From the NCBI GenBank assembly GCA_036346405.1, contig CM070562.1, positions 71,691,482 through 71,755,481 of the forward strand: DNA of 64,000 nucleotides, given 5' to 3'. The translations under genes and the position numbers were made by a program. The notes under the pieces are model-generated. The model worked only from the letters and a program-made list of their open reading frames with translations. It was not told the DNA's origin and ran no database searches. Below, in pieces: positions 46,951-58,500 of this stretch; the first letter of the stretch is position 1; each line of letters begins with the position of its first letter. This DNA comes from Phyllostachys edulis (Eukaryota; Streptophyta; Magnoliopsida; Poales; Poaceae).

Positions 46951-47569
46951 CGGCTCTATGGTCCCTCCTCGCCCGGACCTCACCCACGCACACCAGCCAA
47001 CCCCTGCTCGGGATTCCCCGTCACCATCCATCACTTCCCCCATCGCTATCCATCACTTTCACACTTTATTCCCCATTGTATTCATGTCTTTGCATGTAGA
47101 TGCATGCATGCATGCAAGCCTCGCGTGTGGGAGGGAATCCGATTCCTCTCGCTACGGCTATAAATTGCGAGGCAACGGCGAGAGGGTTCACAAACTATTA
47201 TCCTCGGTCGCTCGCTCGTTTCTCATTCTCACTGGTTCTGTCGATTTTGTTTTCGCAGACGATTAAGCATTGTTTACAGCCGTCATTAGCAGCCATATTA
47301 GTATATAATTTTTTCTCTCATACGTACTTTCTTTATTAAACGTTCGTAATTAATTATTTGTACTTATTTAAGCGTACTTAATATAGCCGTTTTCAAATTT
47401 TTGTAATAGAATTTGTGTGAGTTTATTAGCCGTAGTTAAATTAATCTTACATAATTAATTTGTTGTAATTATTTTGGCATAGTTAATTAGTTACTAATTA
47501 ATTAGTCGTAATTAGTTAGTGTTAATTAATTAATTAATTAGTTACCAAATGTTAGTTTCGCCAGTGTCT

Positions 47570-48035
47570 ACTCACGCGAACCTCTGGACAGAACAACACA
47601 AGATGAATACACATGAGACGTCGATTTGATGCTGCACAACTTGCCGCCGTGCCGTCTTTGCTGCGCGCATGGCCACGTGGCTTGCCACGGTAACGGTTGT
47701 CACCACCGCTGCCGCTGCCCTTGTCACCGCCGAAGGAGCCGCCGCTTTGCTCCCTCTTCTTGGCGTGTGCAAGCTACTCCTCTTCAGTGAGGAGCAGACG
47801 CCCACCAGAGCCATTCGAGTCATCGTGCACGTAGCGCTGCTCCACTGATCAAAGCCGGACGATGAGATCTTTGATCGACAACGTGCTCAAGTCAAGCAGT
47901 GTCTTGATCGAGATTGCCACCTGTGTATACCTGGGTGGCACAACACGAATGAATTTTTTGACTACCTTTTCATCTTCCAACGTGTCTCTTAGGATCTGGA
48001 GATTGTTGACGAGTCTCGTGATCCTCATGGAGAAG
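47570..48035 (-). pseudogene. Copia-type gag fragment (UBN2-like), C-terminal part
   Basis: The minus strand, starting right at the T element end, reads FSMRITRLVNNLQILRD, then VVPPRYTQVAISIKTLLDL and LSTLSIKDL, the typical UBN2 / Ty1-copia gag block. It ends in a glycine-, serine- and arginine-rich tail. A stop lies after DLIVRL, and another further on. It continues the fragment at 52954-53430. Confidence 0.65.
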
Positions 48036-48461
48036 TGTGAGAATCCGGATTATTTGGCTTGTAATGCTTAACCATCCACTTGGTCCTAGCATTACAAATC
48101 AAATAATCCGAACCTCGAGATACATGTACTTCCCAGAATTTGCAGTACACATACCCTTTTACAAAATTATGCATCAATTCCATTCAACACACAGCACCGA
48201 AGCAAAAGCTTTACAAATCAAAAGACATACATAATAGAGTCATTACAACAAGGGCCAACCAGCCATAACACAAGCTAAAGAGCTAAAATAATAGCGGAAG
48301 CAAAAGCCATAAGATGGCAATAAGCAAAAGCCATATGGCTTGCCTTTAGCCCACAAGGCAACCGACCGGGCCACCAACCTTGTCGTCAAAGTCGAAGTCC
48401 GTCTCACGATAGTCAATCCCTTGGGGATCAACCTCCTCTGCAACAATTAAGCAATGCAAAT

Positions 48462-48836
48462 GAGTACAAAAATGTACTCGCAAGACTTACAAGTAATAGC
48501 CTATAAATAGCTACATGCAAGCTTACTCAAGGAGAAGGCTCTAGGTTCATTTTCAGCATAAAGCAAGTTTTCCTTTGCAATAATGTAGTAATTTGAAGGC
48601 AATTTTGCAATCTGTTTTTATTGTTCAAATAATAGTGAGACAAAACAAAATAACAATATAAAGACATCCTGGAAGTGGCTAACCCAATAGCCACCACAAC
48701 AATAGCACGGATTACCTATTCGTACCACCCACAACAAGTTTTAATTAAAAGGTTATAGTCTAACTCTCGGAAGACTTCCCCAAGCGTGTCCATAACCTAG
48801 GACGAGGCTATTCGAATAGTTTGAAACCCTGCAGGG
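48462..48836 (-). repeat. Conserved hairpin module, T copy 6
   Basis: CCCTGCAGGG (48827-48836), CTATTCGAATAG (48808-48819), GTCC-TAGGTTAT-GGAC, and GAGTAC-N6-GTACTC (48462-48479). It is closest in sequence to copy 5. Confidence 0.85.
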
Positions 48837-50589
48837 GTGTACCAATGTACCCACACGTCAGACCGCCTTTTTGCCACAAGATTAAGCACACTACTTTTGG
48901 TATGCCGGCACGGCTAAGTCCTATGAGACATTTCCAATATTGTGTATTAACTACGAGTCGCCCGTATAGATAGAAACCCATACGTTGAGACAGAATCATT
49001 GTAAATCCGAAAGTCAACTACCACTATAGGGTAAAGCTCTCGGACAACTACAATGCCCTTCGGTGTGGAGAACCTAGACAGGATTCCACTCCCGCTCACC
49101 CACACATAAACACAAATTTCTTTTTCAACACAACACACACACACAACCTCCTGCGACTCAAGTCAAGAGAGGTCCCATATCCCCCTCATGTGGTTAGCAC
49201 GCAAAAATGCTTGGTTTAGTGTAACAAGATGTTCGGTCTTTGTTGACTCAAGCATACCACCACACACCAGATAATCACACCATCATACCATATGTCCAAG
49301 TCTCAAACATTTTATTATCAGTTTTATACTTTACAAAGTAACAAAGCACAAAGTGCTGGTCATAAGGTAATAATAAGATTTGTGTGATCAAAGTTATCGA
49401 CTAACCGCCAATTCTACCGGTCGCTAAGCATGACTAAGCAGCAACAACTCGTAAACTACTAAGTGATAAGAGCTCATCCAGTGAGCTATAAATCACAGCA
49501 AGATAATCCTAGGCTTAGTAGTAGAGGATAAATATTTACCTACAGATTATGCATCTAGAGGATCAACTAATCGATTGATAGTTTAACAACAAAATAGAGC
49601 ATGCATACATACACTTTGCAAACAAGATATTTAGACTTTGAAATTAATGGGATTAATATGATCAAACTGCTTGCCTTGATGGTAGCTTTCTTGCTGCAGA
49701 GGATCGCTTTCGAACTCAATGAACTCGTCGGCACCTAACGAAAGAACGAAAAGAACCGATAAGAACGAAGAATACCGAAAAGACTCAAAAACCAACTTCA
49801 GCCAAAAGCTACGAAAATTTTACAGTAGGTAGAGCATGATTTAAAAAAAAATTATCAACAAGAACCAATGGATTTGGATTCTCCATACTAAAGTTATGGC
49901 CAAAATAAGATCAGCCGGTTGGAAAAAGGCTGAAAAATTCATTTCGGTTACTATTCATCCGAAATTAAATTTTTGGCACACATTTCCAGAGAGGTGTTGC
50001 ACCCAAAAATTTTATGGTAAACAAAGCACCACATGAGATGAACAACACCATTTGATTCACCTCATTTGGAGCTAGGATGCATTTTCTAGGATTTTTCAAA
50101 GACATAAAAAAGAGCACAAAACAAATACAACCACAGAAAAACTTAAGAGTAGCAGCATGCCTAAAACCTATTCTGCAATTAAGCACACTAATAGAGGAAA
50201 CCAACAAACTTGGTTTCACTCAAAAAGGAGCTACAGAGAAATACTTATGCATTTTTTTAAGTTAAATGAATTTTTAGAGCACAAATAAAGCCTAAACAGA
50301 AATTAAATCTACTAACCAATTTTTCTGGAGCAAAACAAAGCTTCCAACCATTTTTAGATTAAATCTTAGTTAAAACTAGAACTAACAAAATTTGAATCAA
50401 CCAAAAAGGAGTTAAAACAAAATAGTTATGCAATTTCGAAGTTTAACACAATTTGCAGCATACAAATAAACGCCCCCGGTTTTTTCATTTAAACTTACAC
50501 AACACAGAAAAACATGGGCCGTTGAGATCAAATCTAACGGCCCACGCGCACGGACGCACGCACTGGCTCACTGCCCAACAGAGCCAACC

Positions 50590-51015
50590 ATTGGATTGAG
50601 ATCTAACGGTCCACAGCGAGGTGACGTTCGGACGGTCTGAACGTCCCACGCGAATGTGGACCGTCGATCTAAAGATGGATGGCTCAGATCAAGGTAACGT
50701 TCAGACGGTCCGAACGTTCCAACGAATCTGAGCCACAAATCTAGAAACAGACGGCCAAAGCTACGGGGAGGTCCAAGGGTCCAAAAGTCCCATAGATCTA
50801 GACCGTAGATCTCAAAATGGACGGCTGAGGTTCGATGGTCCGAACGTTCACAACGATCTAGATCGTTGGATCTAGATCGGACGGTGGAGATTCAGTGGTC
50901 CGAACGTTCCACAAGATCTGAGCCACAGATCAAGAAATGGACGGCCCACGACGATTTGAGAGATCCGGAGGTCCGAAAGTCTCAACAGATCTGGGCTGTT
51001 GATCTTAGATGGACG
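50590..51015 (+). repeat. Tandem ~70-bp repeats with GGTCCGAACGTTC
   Basis: Five or six loose units alternate a palindromic ATCTAGATC-type word, a GGACGG word and GGTCCGAACGTTCC. Units differ by many substitutions. Confidence 0.6.
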
Positions 51016-52953
51016 GTTCACAATGAATGCGGCGCTGCGCACGCGCACAGTGCGGGGGATTAAATGCGCAGGCCCACACGACAATGACTCATAATGTTAT
51101 CTTAGGACATTCATTAACTGTTAAGCAATGATTAGCAATTAATGAACGCAATCTTTGTCCTAATGACAATGCTACAGTCACTGTGCGCGCATCCGACAAA
51201 AGCTCGAGAGCAAAGATTGGCTCACCGCCGGCGACTTCGGCCACGGCGGCGCAAACCAAAGGCACGCTCAGGTTCACAATAGCCTTGCGCACACGTCGAT
51301 GGCACTCTCGACGGCGGCGCCGGCCTAGAATGGCGGCGATGCCATGCACGGCCAACAACAAAAAGCAAAAGGAGCTCCGCAGCGGTTCAGAGAAGCAGGT
51401 GCCAAGCTTCTAGGGACTACTAGGAGACTACCTTAGTACGGGAGAGGTCCAGAGAAGGACGGGGTAGCTCCGTCGACGGTGAGGCTTGCCGGCGCTGAGG
51501 AAGATGACACGGGGAAAGTGGCCTGAGCAAAATGAAAGGGACCGCGTCATCAAGATAGCTTCAATAAGGCCCAAGGATGGTCCCAGAGCAAAGAATTGAA
51601 GAGAGGAGGTGCTTACCGGCGATGAGGGAGAAAGGGGTGATTTCGGCTGAAGAGATCCAAAACCCAAAATTAGGCAGCTCCTGTGAAAGCAACCCAAAAT
51701 CAAGTTAGGGGAAAAGATTAGGGTGAAGAGAGGCACAAGGTGACGCGATTGGATTTGAAAAGGAACCACTGAAACGCTGGCGGCGCCGAGGAGCTTCAAG
51801 GTCCAACAATGGCGGAAAAGGGGGCTCTCAGGTGTTTGAGCTCAAACACACAGAGAGGGAGCTAGGGTTTGCAAGGAGGTGTTTAAAGAGAGCTAAGGAA
51901 GAGCTCAAAGGCTTTAAATAGCCAGAGGGGCAAGGATCGAGCAACGGCGAACTCCACGGTGAGCCGGGTCAAATCTACTGCCATGGACACGCCGAGAGGA
52001 TGGGAGCAGGTAGAAGGAGGACTTTAGGGTAAAATCACTAGCAAGCATTTAATGATCGATGCTAAGAGCTGTTGACGAGGACGAACGGGAAGTGACAAGG
52101 CTCTGCCTCCTTCTCAGCACACGCCATGGCACTCGTGCGCGAGCCAGAGGAAGAGGAAGACCAACAGGAAAAGGCGAGACCCACCTGGCAGTGATAGGAA
52201 AACAAAGAGGCTTGGGTCGGGACAGAGATGAGTTGGTTGAGCCAAACCCAAAGACATGAGCCAAAACAACCGATGGTTGGATCCACATCCAACAGCTAGA
52301 ACGCGTTGGTCCGAACGGCACACACGACGCGGGTTGTCCGATGGAGATCGGACGGCTCAAAACCAACGCGCGTTTGAACGGGGCCGAGCCAGGCGTGGGA
52401 GGTGGTTGGGTTCAACCAGAAAGGGGATTTGGGCTCGAGTCCGACTCAAACCCAAATAGGACTTTGACCAAGGGTTTGAAATACAAGCTGAAACTTGGAA
52501 GAATATTTAGAGGTAGCAAACTAACTCCAAAAACTCTGAAATTTGGATTGGAGGTTCTTAGCTCCAGGATTAACCTTGTGTAATTTTTCTAGAGGTTTTT
52601 ATGCAAAGCATTATTCTTAAAAAAATTCTCAAGGTTTGTTCTAGGGTTTGACCAAGAGTCAAACTGGTTTGACTGGCCTCCAAAAATTATCAAATAATTT
52701 TTAAAAACTATGAAATTTTTCAGAGGAGTCACACAGCAACCCTAGAACCAAGGAAAAATATTTCCAAAGGTTGAACACAAGATTCTCAACAAGGAGGTCA
52801 TGACTTCAGTCAATTGGAGATTTGAGTTTTTGAATTCCACAATTCCTTTACAAGAATTATAGAAAAGTTCAAAAACAACAAGATGCAAGAAAAGTTTTAA
52901 TTTCTCCTCATTTTCTTACATTTGAAACACACACCCAGATTTGGGATGTTACA

Positions 52954-53430
52954 AAGTCGTCCAACGACTCACCATCATTGAATTCGATATCCTCGTACTC
53001 CTTGCGAAGCTTCTGTGCATTCACCTCGCGGACGCGCTCGACGCCCATCCGCATCGTCTTCACGGCATCCCACGCCTGCTTGGCTCTGTCCTTCACCGCT
53101 AGCGTGGACAGCATGTCCTATATATCGCCGCCTCGGGTTAGGAAGCAATCTGCATGTACTGATCCCATGCTACGCTTCTATTCACCTTGACTAGCTCCCA
53201 TACGCTTGCCCTCTCCTATTCGTGCAGATGGTCCCCTCGATGACAAGTTTATTCGTCATTGGCTCTGTGTCGAACTCCCTCCGGATGCATCTCCTAAGCT
53301 CGTGGATATTCATCGCATCAAGCCCCTCCGCCCGGACCACCTTGTACTGGCATCTCGACAGGTCCAACCCATCGGGTCTGGCCAGTACGAGACTGTCACC
53401 ATAAAACACTACTAAGTTTTGCATGTTCAA
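52954..53430 (-). pseudogene. Copia-type gag fragment, N-terminal part
   Basis: The minus strand reads an open frame MNMQNLVVFYGDSLVLARPD (53430-53191), not recognised, then after a frame change DRAKQAWDAVKTMRMGVERV and YEDIEFNDGESLDDF (53114-52954), a UBN2-like gag block. The T element enters after DDF; the gag resumes at 48035. The fragment lies between the inverted arms of the 46628-54877 element and shows no LTRs of its own, so it is probably captured sequence. Confidence 0.55.
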
Positions 53431-53459
53431 AATTACCTAAAGCCACAACAACCCGATCT

Positions 53460-54250
53460 GCAGTACGCGATATAACAAACATGATACATAGTTAGCACAA
53501 ATTTAATATGACTGAACTAATTAATTACAAGTAATTTATTCGTCAATTATTACCTACGACACAAATAATTACGACATATTATATGCAAGTAGTCAATGAA
53601 ATACGAATAATTAATTAATTAGCAACAAATTGATTACGTGTCAAAAAAATACTTACGAGTAATTCATGACTACTGCAATTACCACTAATAAACTATGACT
53701 CAAACAAATATGATTTATTAATTACCACTGATTCATTACCACTAAATTAATTATGGGTAATTAATTATGACTATTTAATATCCACTAGATTAATTATGCC
53801 TAACAAATTACCACTAAACTAATTACGATTAATTACCACTAAATTAATTACATCTAATTAATTATGACTATTTAATTTCCACTAAATTTATTATGACTAA
53901 CAAATTACCACTAAACTAATTACGATTGATTAATTACCACTAAATTAATTATGACTATTTAATTTCCACTAAAATAATTATGCCTAATTAATTACCAATA
54001 AACTAATTACGACTGATTAATTGCCACTAATTTTTAACCACTAACTAATTCATACTCAAATAATAAATCCTAATTAATTAGGACTAATTAATTGCCGATA
54101 CATTAGTTACGGTTGATTAATTACCTCTTAAGAATAAGCAGTAATAAACTACGGCTAAATTAACAACAACTATTTAATTACGGCTACAAGGTACATTAAT
54201 TAGCACTACGTGAGTAAGACTAATCAACTACGACTACAGTAATAATGACA
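53460..54250. repeat. AT-rich TAATTAATTA minisatellite
   Basis: Imperfect units of about 24 bp (TTACCACTAAATTAATTATG and variants) repeat some 25-30 times. The inverted arm at 47330-47540 has similar, less regular sequence. Confidence 0.7.
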
Positions 54251-54519
54251 AATACAGTGGAAAAAATACCTGCCCTTTAGAGGGACCGTGCAATATTGGT
54301 ACGATCCTAATAACTGCTCCAAACTTTAGTCTCCAAAAAAATATTCTGCTCTCTATGTTCTTAGCGAGGAGAACGAGAACGAAAACACAATTAAGAATGA
54401 CCATTTGCGAGAGCGACTACGATATTTATAGTCGGGCGAAGCCAATTTTGAAAACAGTCTGTGTATTTGGCGGCGGAAATCCGAGGCACCGCTGGCCGAG
54501 GCACTTTGGGCTAGAAATT

Positions 54520-54790
54520 TGGTAGAGATCGGGCGACACTTGTGCGAAGGGGGCTTGTCCGGGCGGGGGCACGCAGAGGCGGCTTGTCTGGGAGGGGGGC
54601 AGGTGGACGCCGCTTGTCCGAGCGAGGGGCACGCGGATGTTGTGTCCGGGCGGTGGCCGTGCGGACAGAGCTACGGCCGGGCGATGGGCACGCGGACACG
54701 TTGTCCGTGTGGTGGCCGTGCAGACGAGGCTACGTCCAGGCGGTAGACGTGCAGAGACAATACTTGTCGGTATATCACTTGTCCGGGTTA
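54520..54790 (+). repeat. GC-rich subterminal repeats, right arm
   Basis: Words such as GTGGCCGTGCGGAC and CTTGTCCGGGCGG recur every 30-50 bp, in inverse orientation to the left arm at 46740-46950. Confidence 0.65.
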
Positions 54791-54877
54791 TGGACGTACA
54801 GCTGAACTGCCATTTTTGGCCATACAACGCAACATGCGCTACTTCCGTCCAAACAGCGCATAACAGTGCCGTTTAGG

Positions 54878-55243
54878 ATTGAAAAAAACTCCCTCGAACG
54901 CCGTAGCGAAGCTGTCGCTGTTTTTTTACTACAATCTGAAGCTGTCACTGCTGATGCAGTGCCGAGATCAGACGAGGCCAATGAGGAGAGCATATCACCG
55001 GCAGGCACGTCCATCGCCCGGTTGGGTGGACCGCGTCCACGGAGCATTTAACAATCCCGCTTCCAAACCTCCAAATCCATCCCCCACCCGCGCTAGCTTT
55101 CAGCAGGTCATCCATCCCACCTACTTTCCCGCAATCCACCACCTCCTCCCCGAAGCAATCGAGCAATTAATAAAAGTTAAAAACTAAAATAAAAGAGAAA
55201 AAGGAGGAGAACAGCGAGTCGCGCATTGCAAGCTCCCCCCGGC
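54878..55243 (+). promoter_or_regulatory. HCT upstream region with a candidate AC/SMRE element at 55119-55125
   Basis: This is the whole spacer between the inverted-repeat element and the HCT core promoter. ACCTACT at 55119-55125 fits the ACCWAMY consensus bound by MYB46-type regulators of lignin genes, about 125 bp upstream of the TATA box. One seven-base match is weak on its own. Confidence 0.35.
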
Positions 55244-55250
55244 TATAAAA
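55244..55250 (+). promoter_or_regulatory. TATA box of the HCT gene
   Basis: CGGCTATAAAAGCC at 55240-55252 lies about 295 bp upstream of the ATG at 55541. Transcription should start near 55275. A possible 5' UTR intron runs from 55426 (GAG|GTTGGT) to 55540 (ATGTAG|ATG). Confidence 0.65.
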
Positions 55251-55540
55251 GCCGCGCCACCCCCACCTCGCTCACCAGCTCTCCACCAAGAGCTACCTAG
55301 CGACTACCACTTTACCACTCATTCCATATTGTATCACGCGTATTCCACGTAAAGGCCTTCGCTTTTGCTTGCCTCCCAGATCTGCCTGACGCGGCAAGGC
55401 GAGCGCTTCGATCGCGTCAAACGAGGTTGGTCTCTCTGTTCTTGCCGCGTGAATTTCTTTCAGTTCGTTTGTTTTGTCGAGGTGTTTTGACCGATGGATC
55501 AATGGGGATTAATGAATGCGTGTGTGGGGGTGGCATGTAG

Positions 55541-58500
55541 ATGAAGATCACGGTGCGGGGGTCGACGATGGTGAGGCCGGCGGGGGAGACGCCGCGGCAG
55601 CGGCTGTGGAACTCCAACCTGGACCTGGTCGTGCCGCGGTTCCACACCCCCAGCGTCTACTTCTACCAGCGGGAGGGCGCGGCGGCGGGGAAGGAGGGCG
55701 ACGGCGGGCGCTACTTCGACGCGGAGAGGATGCGGCGGGCGCTGGCGGAGGCGCTGGTGCCGTTCTACCCGATGGCGGGGCGGCTGGCGCGCGACGAGGA
55801 CGGGCGCGTGGAGATCGACTGCAACGCGGAGGGGGTGCTCTTCGTGGAGGCCGATGCGCCCGACGCCGCCGTCGACGACTTCGGCGACTTCGCGCCCACC
55901 ATGGACCTCAAGCGCCTCATCCCCGCCGTCGACTACACCGACAACATCTCCTCCTTCCCGCTCCTCGTGCTCCAGGTAAATTCTACCTCAGTCTCCCCCA
56001 ACCTAGAGCAGAGTACAACGCGGTGGGCGGTTGCGTGCTAAGACGGACTTTGCCCGCCGTTAGCGCCAACTGCCAAAGTTTCGGTCAAAACTGATGGCCG
56101 CGCGTCGTTTTTATATCTGGGTCGTCGCCTCGTCGGCGTCGTATGGCGCGTCGCGACAGTGCGACACGGTCACGACTCACGAGCGTTAGTAGTAAAACCG
56201 AGGAGGTGTATTGCGGGGAGATGCAAATTGTCTGACATTAAGAAGTAATGTCACGGTGATTAATGTCGTAGCATTGTTCTGTAGCTGTCGGATCGGAAAA
56301 TGTCATAACACTGTAGCAAGGGCAGATCTTGAAAATGTCATAACGCTGTTCATCCGTGACATTTTATTGTAATGTCAGATGATGCAAACCCATTGCGGGG
56401 CATGCCAAACTGCCAGTCTGTCACTAGGTGATCTCTAATTTTGCTATTTAATGCACCTTGCGTGCGATAACCCACGGCCTGTACTGCGTTGCGAGTGCCG
56501 TAGCTCTCGGTTAATTGCCATGTCCGTCCAGTGGAAAACGCTTGGAGTAAGTATAATTTCAACGAAACATCCGTGAACGACCATTAGCAGACGGCCCTGA
56601 ATTGCACTCCACTTGCGAGGCTCTATACACGGTGCCAATCTGTCGGTGAGAAATTTGTCCTTTTACCTCCACGACAGCTTAGTTTTGGGTATGCACAGAT
56701 TAGCACCGTTAATTAGGCTCTTAGAAAAATTCCATGTTACGTTCTCTGTTCTTCGAAGGATATCGCCGTGAAGTTTCCAATACTACCCTCACGTGTGTCA
56801 AGATCAATTTGTGCGCTCGAAATCTCCATACAGCTGGCTTTGTAAGCCTGGACTTATTATTCCAGTTTGGGGTCATATTAATGAGACGGAGTTGTTTTCT
56901 TTCCATAGGTCTTTGTAGATAGAACTCATGTCAACGAACAATTGAGGATAGTATACAAAATACCAAAAAAGAAGAAGAAGAAGAAGTAATTAGTCCATTT
57001 GACTCCTTGAAGTATTGTTGTTCAACCATTTAGCCCCAGATATTAAAAAACGGCTTTTTAATCCTCTCATGTTATAAAATCAGTGCACTTAACCCCCCAT
57101 GACTGTTTTGCTTGGTGGTATTGCTTACGTGACACACAGTCAGCCCAATTTCGCCACATGGGCTGCTGTGTCGGCAAGATGTGGTGGCAAGAGTGAGGGA
57201 GTTTGAGCCTGAGCCTGCTGACAGCTGGGCCCACTCCCATCACCATTAAAAAGCATTTTGTCATCTCTCTCCTCACTCCCATCCTCTCTCTCCCTACACA
57301 CGCCGACGGGATTGCGGCCACCCTCGCTCCTCCCCTCGGCGCTCCTCGCACGACCCCCTCGCTCTGGCGCTCCTTGTGCGGTCCCCTCAAACTGACGCTC
57401 TTTGTGCGTCCCCCCTCGCTCCAGCGCTTCCCCCGGCGCGGTCTCCACCTCCGCCGACATCAGCCCTCCTCCGCGTGGCCGCCGAGGGCCTCGACGCTCC
57501 TTCGCACAGCCGCCAAGGGCTCTGGCCCCCTTGCTTTGACCCCCCGTGGGCTCCACTTCATCCCGACATCTTTGATCGTTCTGGATCCCAGCTGTCCTAG
57601 CCTAGTTCCGATCGTTCTCGTCGTTGAGTGTAGTTGACTACAAATGTTCTTGCATAACAACAGATCAAGAAATCAATTTCGGACACAAGTTATTCACAAC
57701 TTGACACACGTTAGCCAAATACATGCATTATGCAACACCTATGCACTGAATCCCACGACTTTGGCCAAATCCGCAAATTCATCACAGCTTACTGTGCATT
57801 GCCCTGGCTGGTCAGACCGCCAGCCCTCGGTCGGCCTTACTGCGCTGGCGGTCGGACCACCGACTCGATGAATAGGGGACCAACAGACCGCCCCGATCGA
57901 TCCAACCAACTACGATCGACCGCTACCCAAATCTCAAAACACCACTTTCTGAATTTTTCGGCAAAACTATATCTAGTTTCATGTTCAGTCCCTAATTTCA
58001 ATGACACCTGACGCAAACATACCCCATACAAGTGTTTGGTGCGCAATCCTCAAAATCTCATGCCGTCATTCTGACCACCACCCCTGGCTTGTCTGACCGC
58101 CCTGCAGGACCGGTCAGACCGCCGGCCACCTGACAGTAGCTCCAGCAAAATGTTAAACTGAGAGTTTCTCCTCAAACATGTCGATACCGATGCCAATTGT
58201 TCGACACTAAGATTAGAATCATACCACCTGGTCTCTGCAGGTTGCCAGATTATAATCGTGTGCAACCTCGCAACTGCACCAATTGCTATATCAGCAACCA
58301 CGTTGGTGAGGTAGAGTGAGCTTCTCCATCAAACAGCGAAATGTGGTTGCTTGCTGGATGTTATTTGGTTGGGATGCGCATCACATGTTGATTGCAAGAA
58401 AATGATAGCCCAACTTGAATGCCAAGAGTATTTTTTGGTGATTTTTCTTGTGGTAGGAAGCAACCTTAGATTGATTCTTCCTTCTGTGTGCTCTGCATTT

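Larger units (their letters stand above)
48036..52953 (-). mobile_element. Family T element (copy 6), nested in the gag fragment
   Basis: The minus-strand 5' end TGTAACATCCCAAATC is at 52953 and the 3' end CCGGATTCTCACA at 48036, length 4918 bp. Start and end align with the copy at 31107-36269. It splits a gag codon run. The flanks share only AAG directly at both ends, so the expected 5-bp duplication is degraded or altered. Repeats of the type GGTCCGAACGTTC fill 50590-51010. The hairpin module is at 48462-48836. No coding frame was recognised. Confidence 0.8.
46628..54877. mobile_element. Inverted-repeat DNA element carrying a captured gag fragment, split by a T element
   Basis: The left end CCTAAATGGCACTATT (46628-46643) is mirrored by AACAGTGCCGTTTAGG at the right end (to 54877). 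Inverted resemblance continues inward over several hundred bp: GC-rich words such as TCCGCACGGCCACCGCC (46880s, and in reverse complement near 54650), a TATA-like CTATAAAT on both arms (47159 and, inverted, 54423), and TAATTAATTA-rich sequence (47330-47540, 53460-54250). Between the arms lies a Copia-like gag fragment. No transposase and no clear target duplication were found, so the superfamily is open; long arms with a promoter-like box recall Mutator-like elements. Without the nested T element it is about 3.3 kb. Confidence 0.5.
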
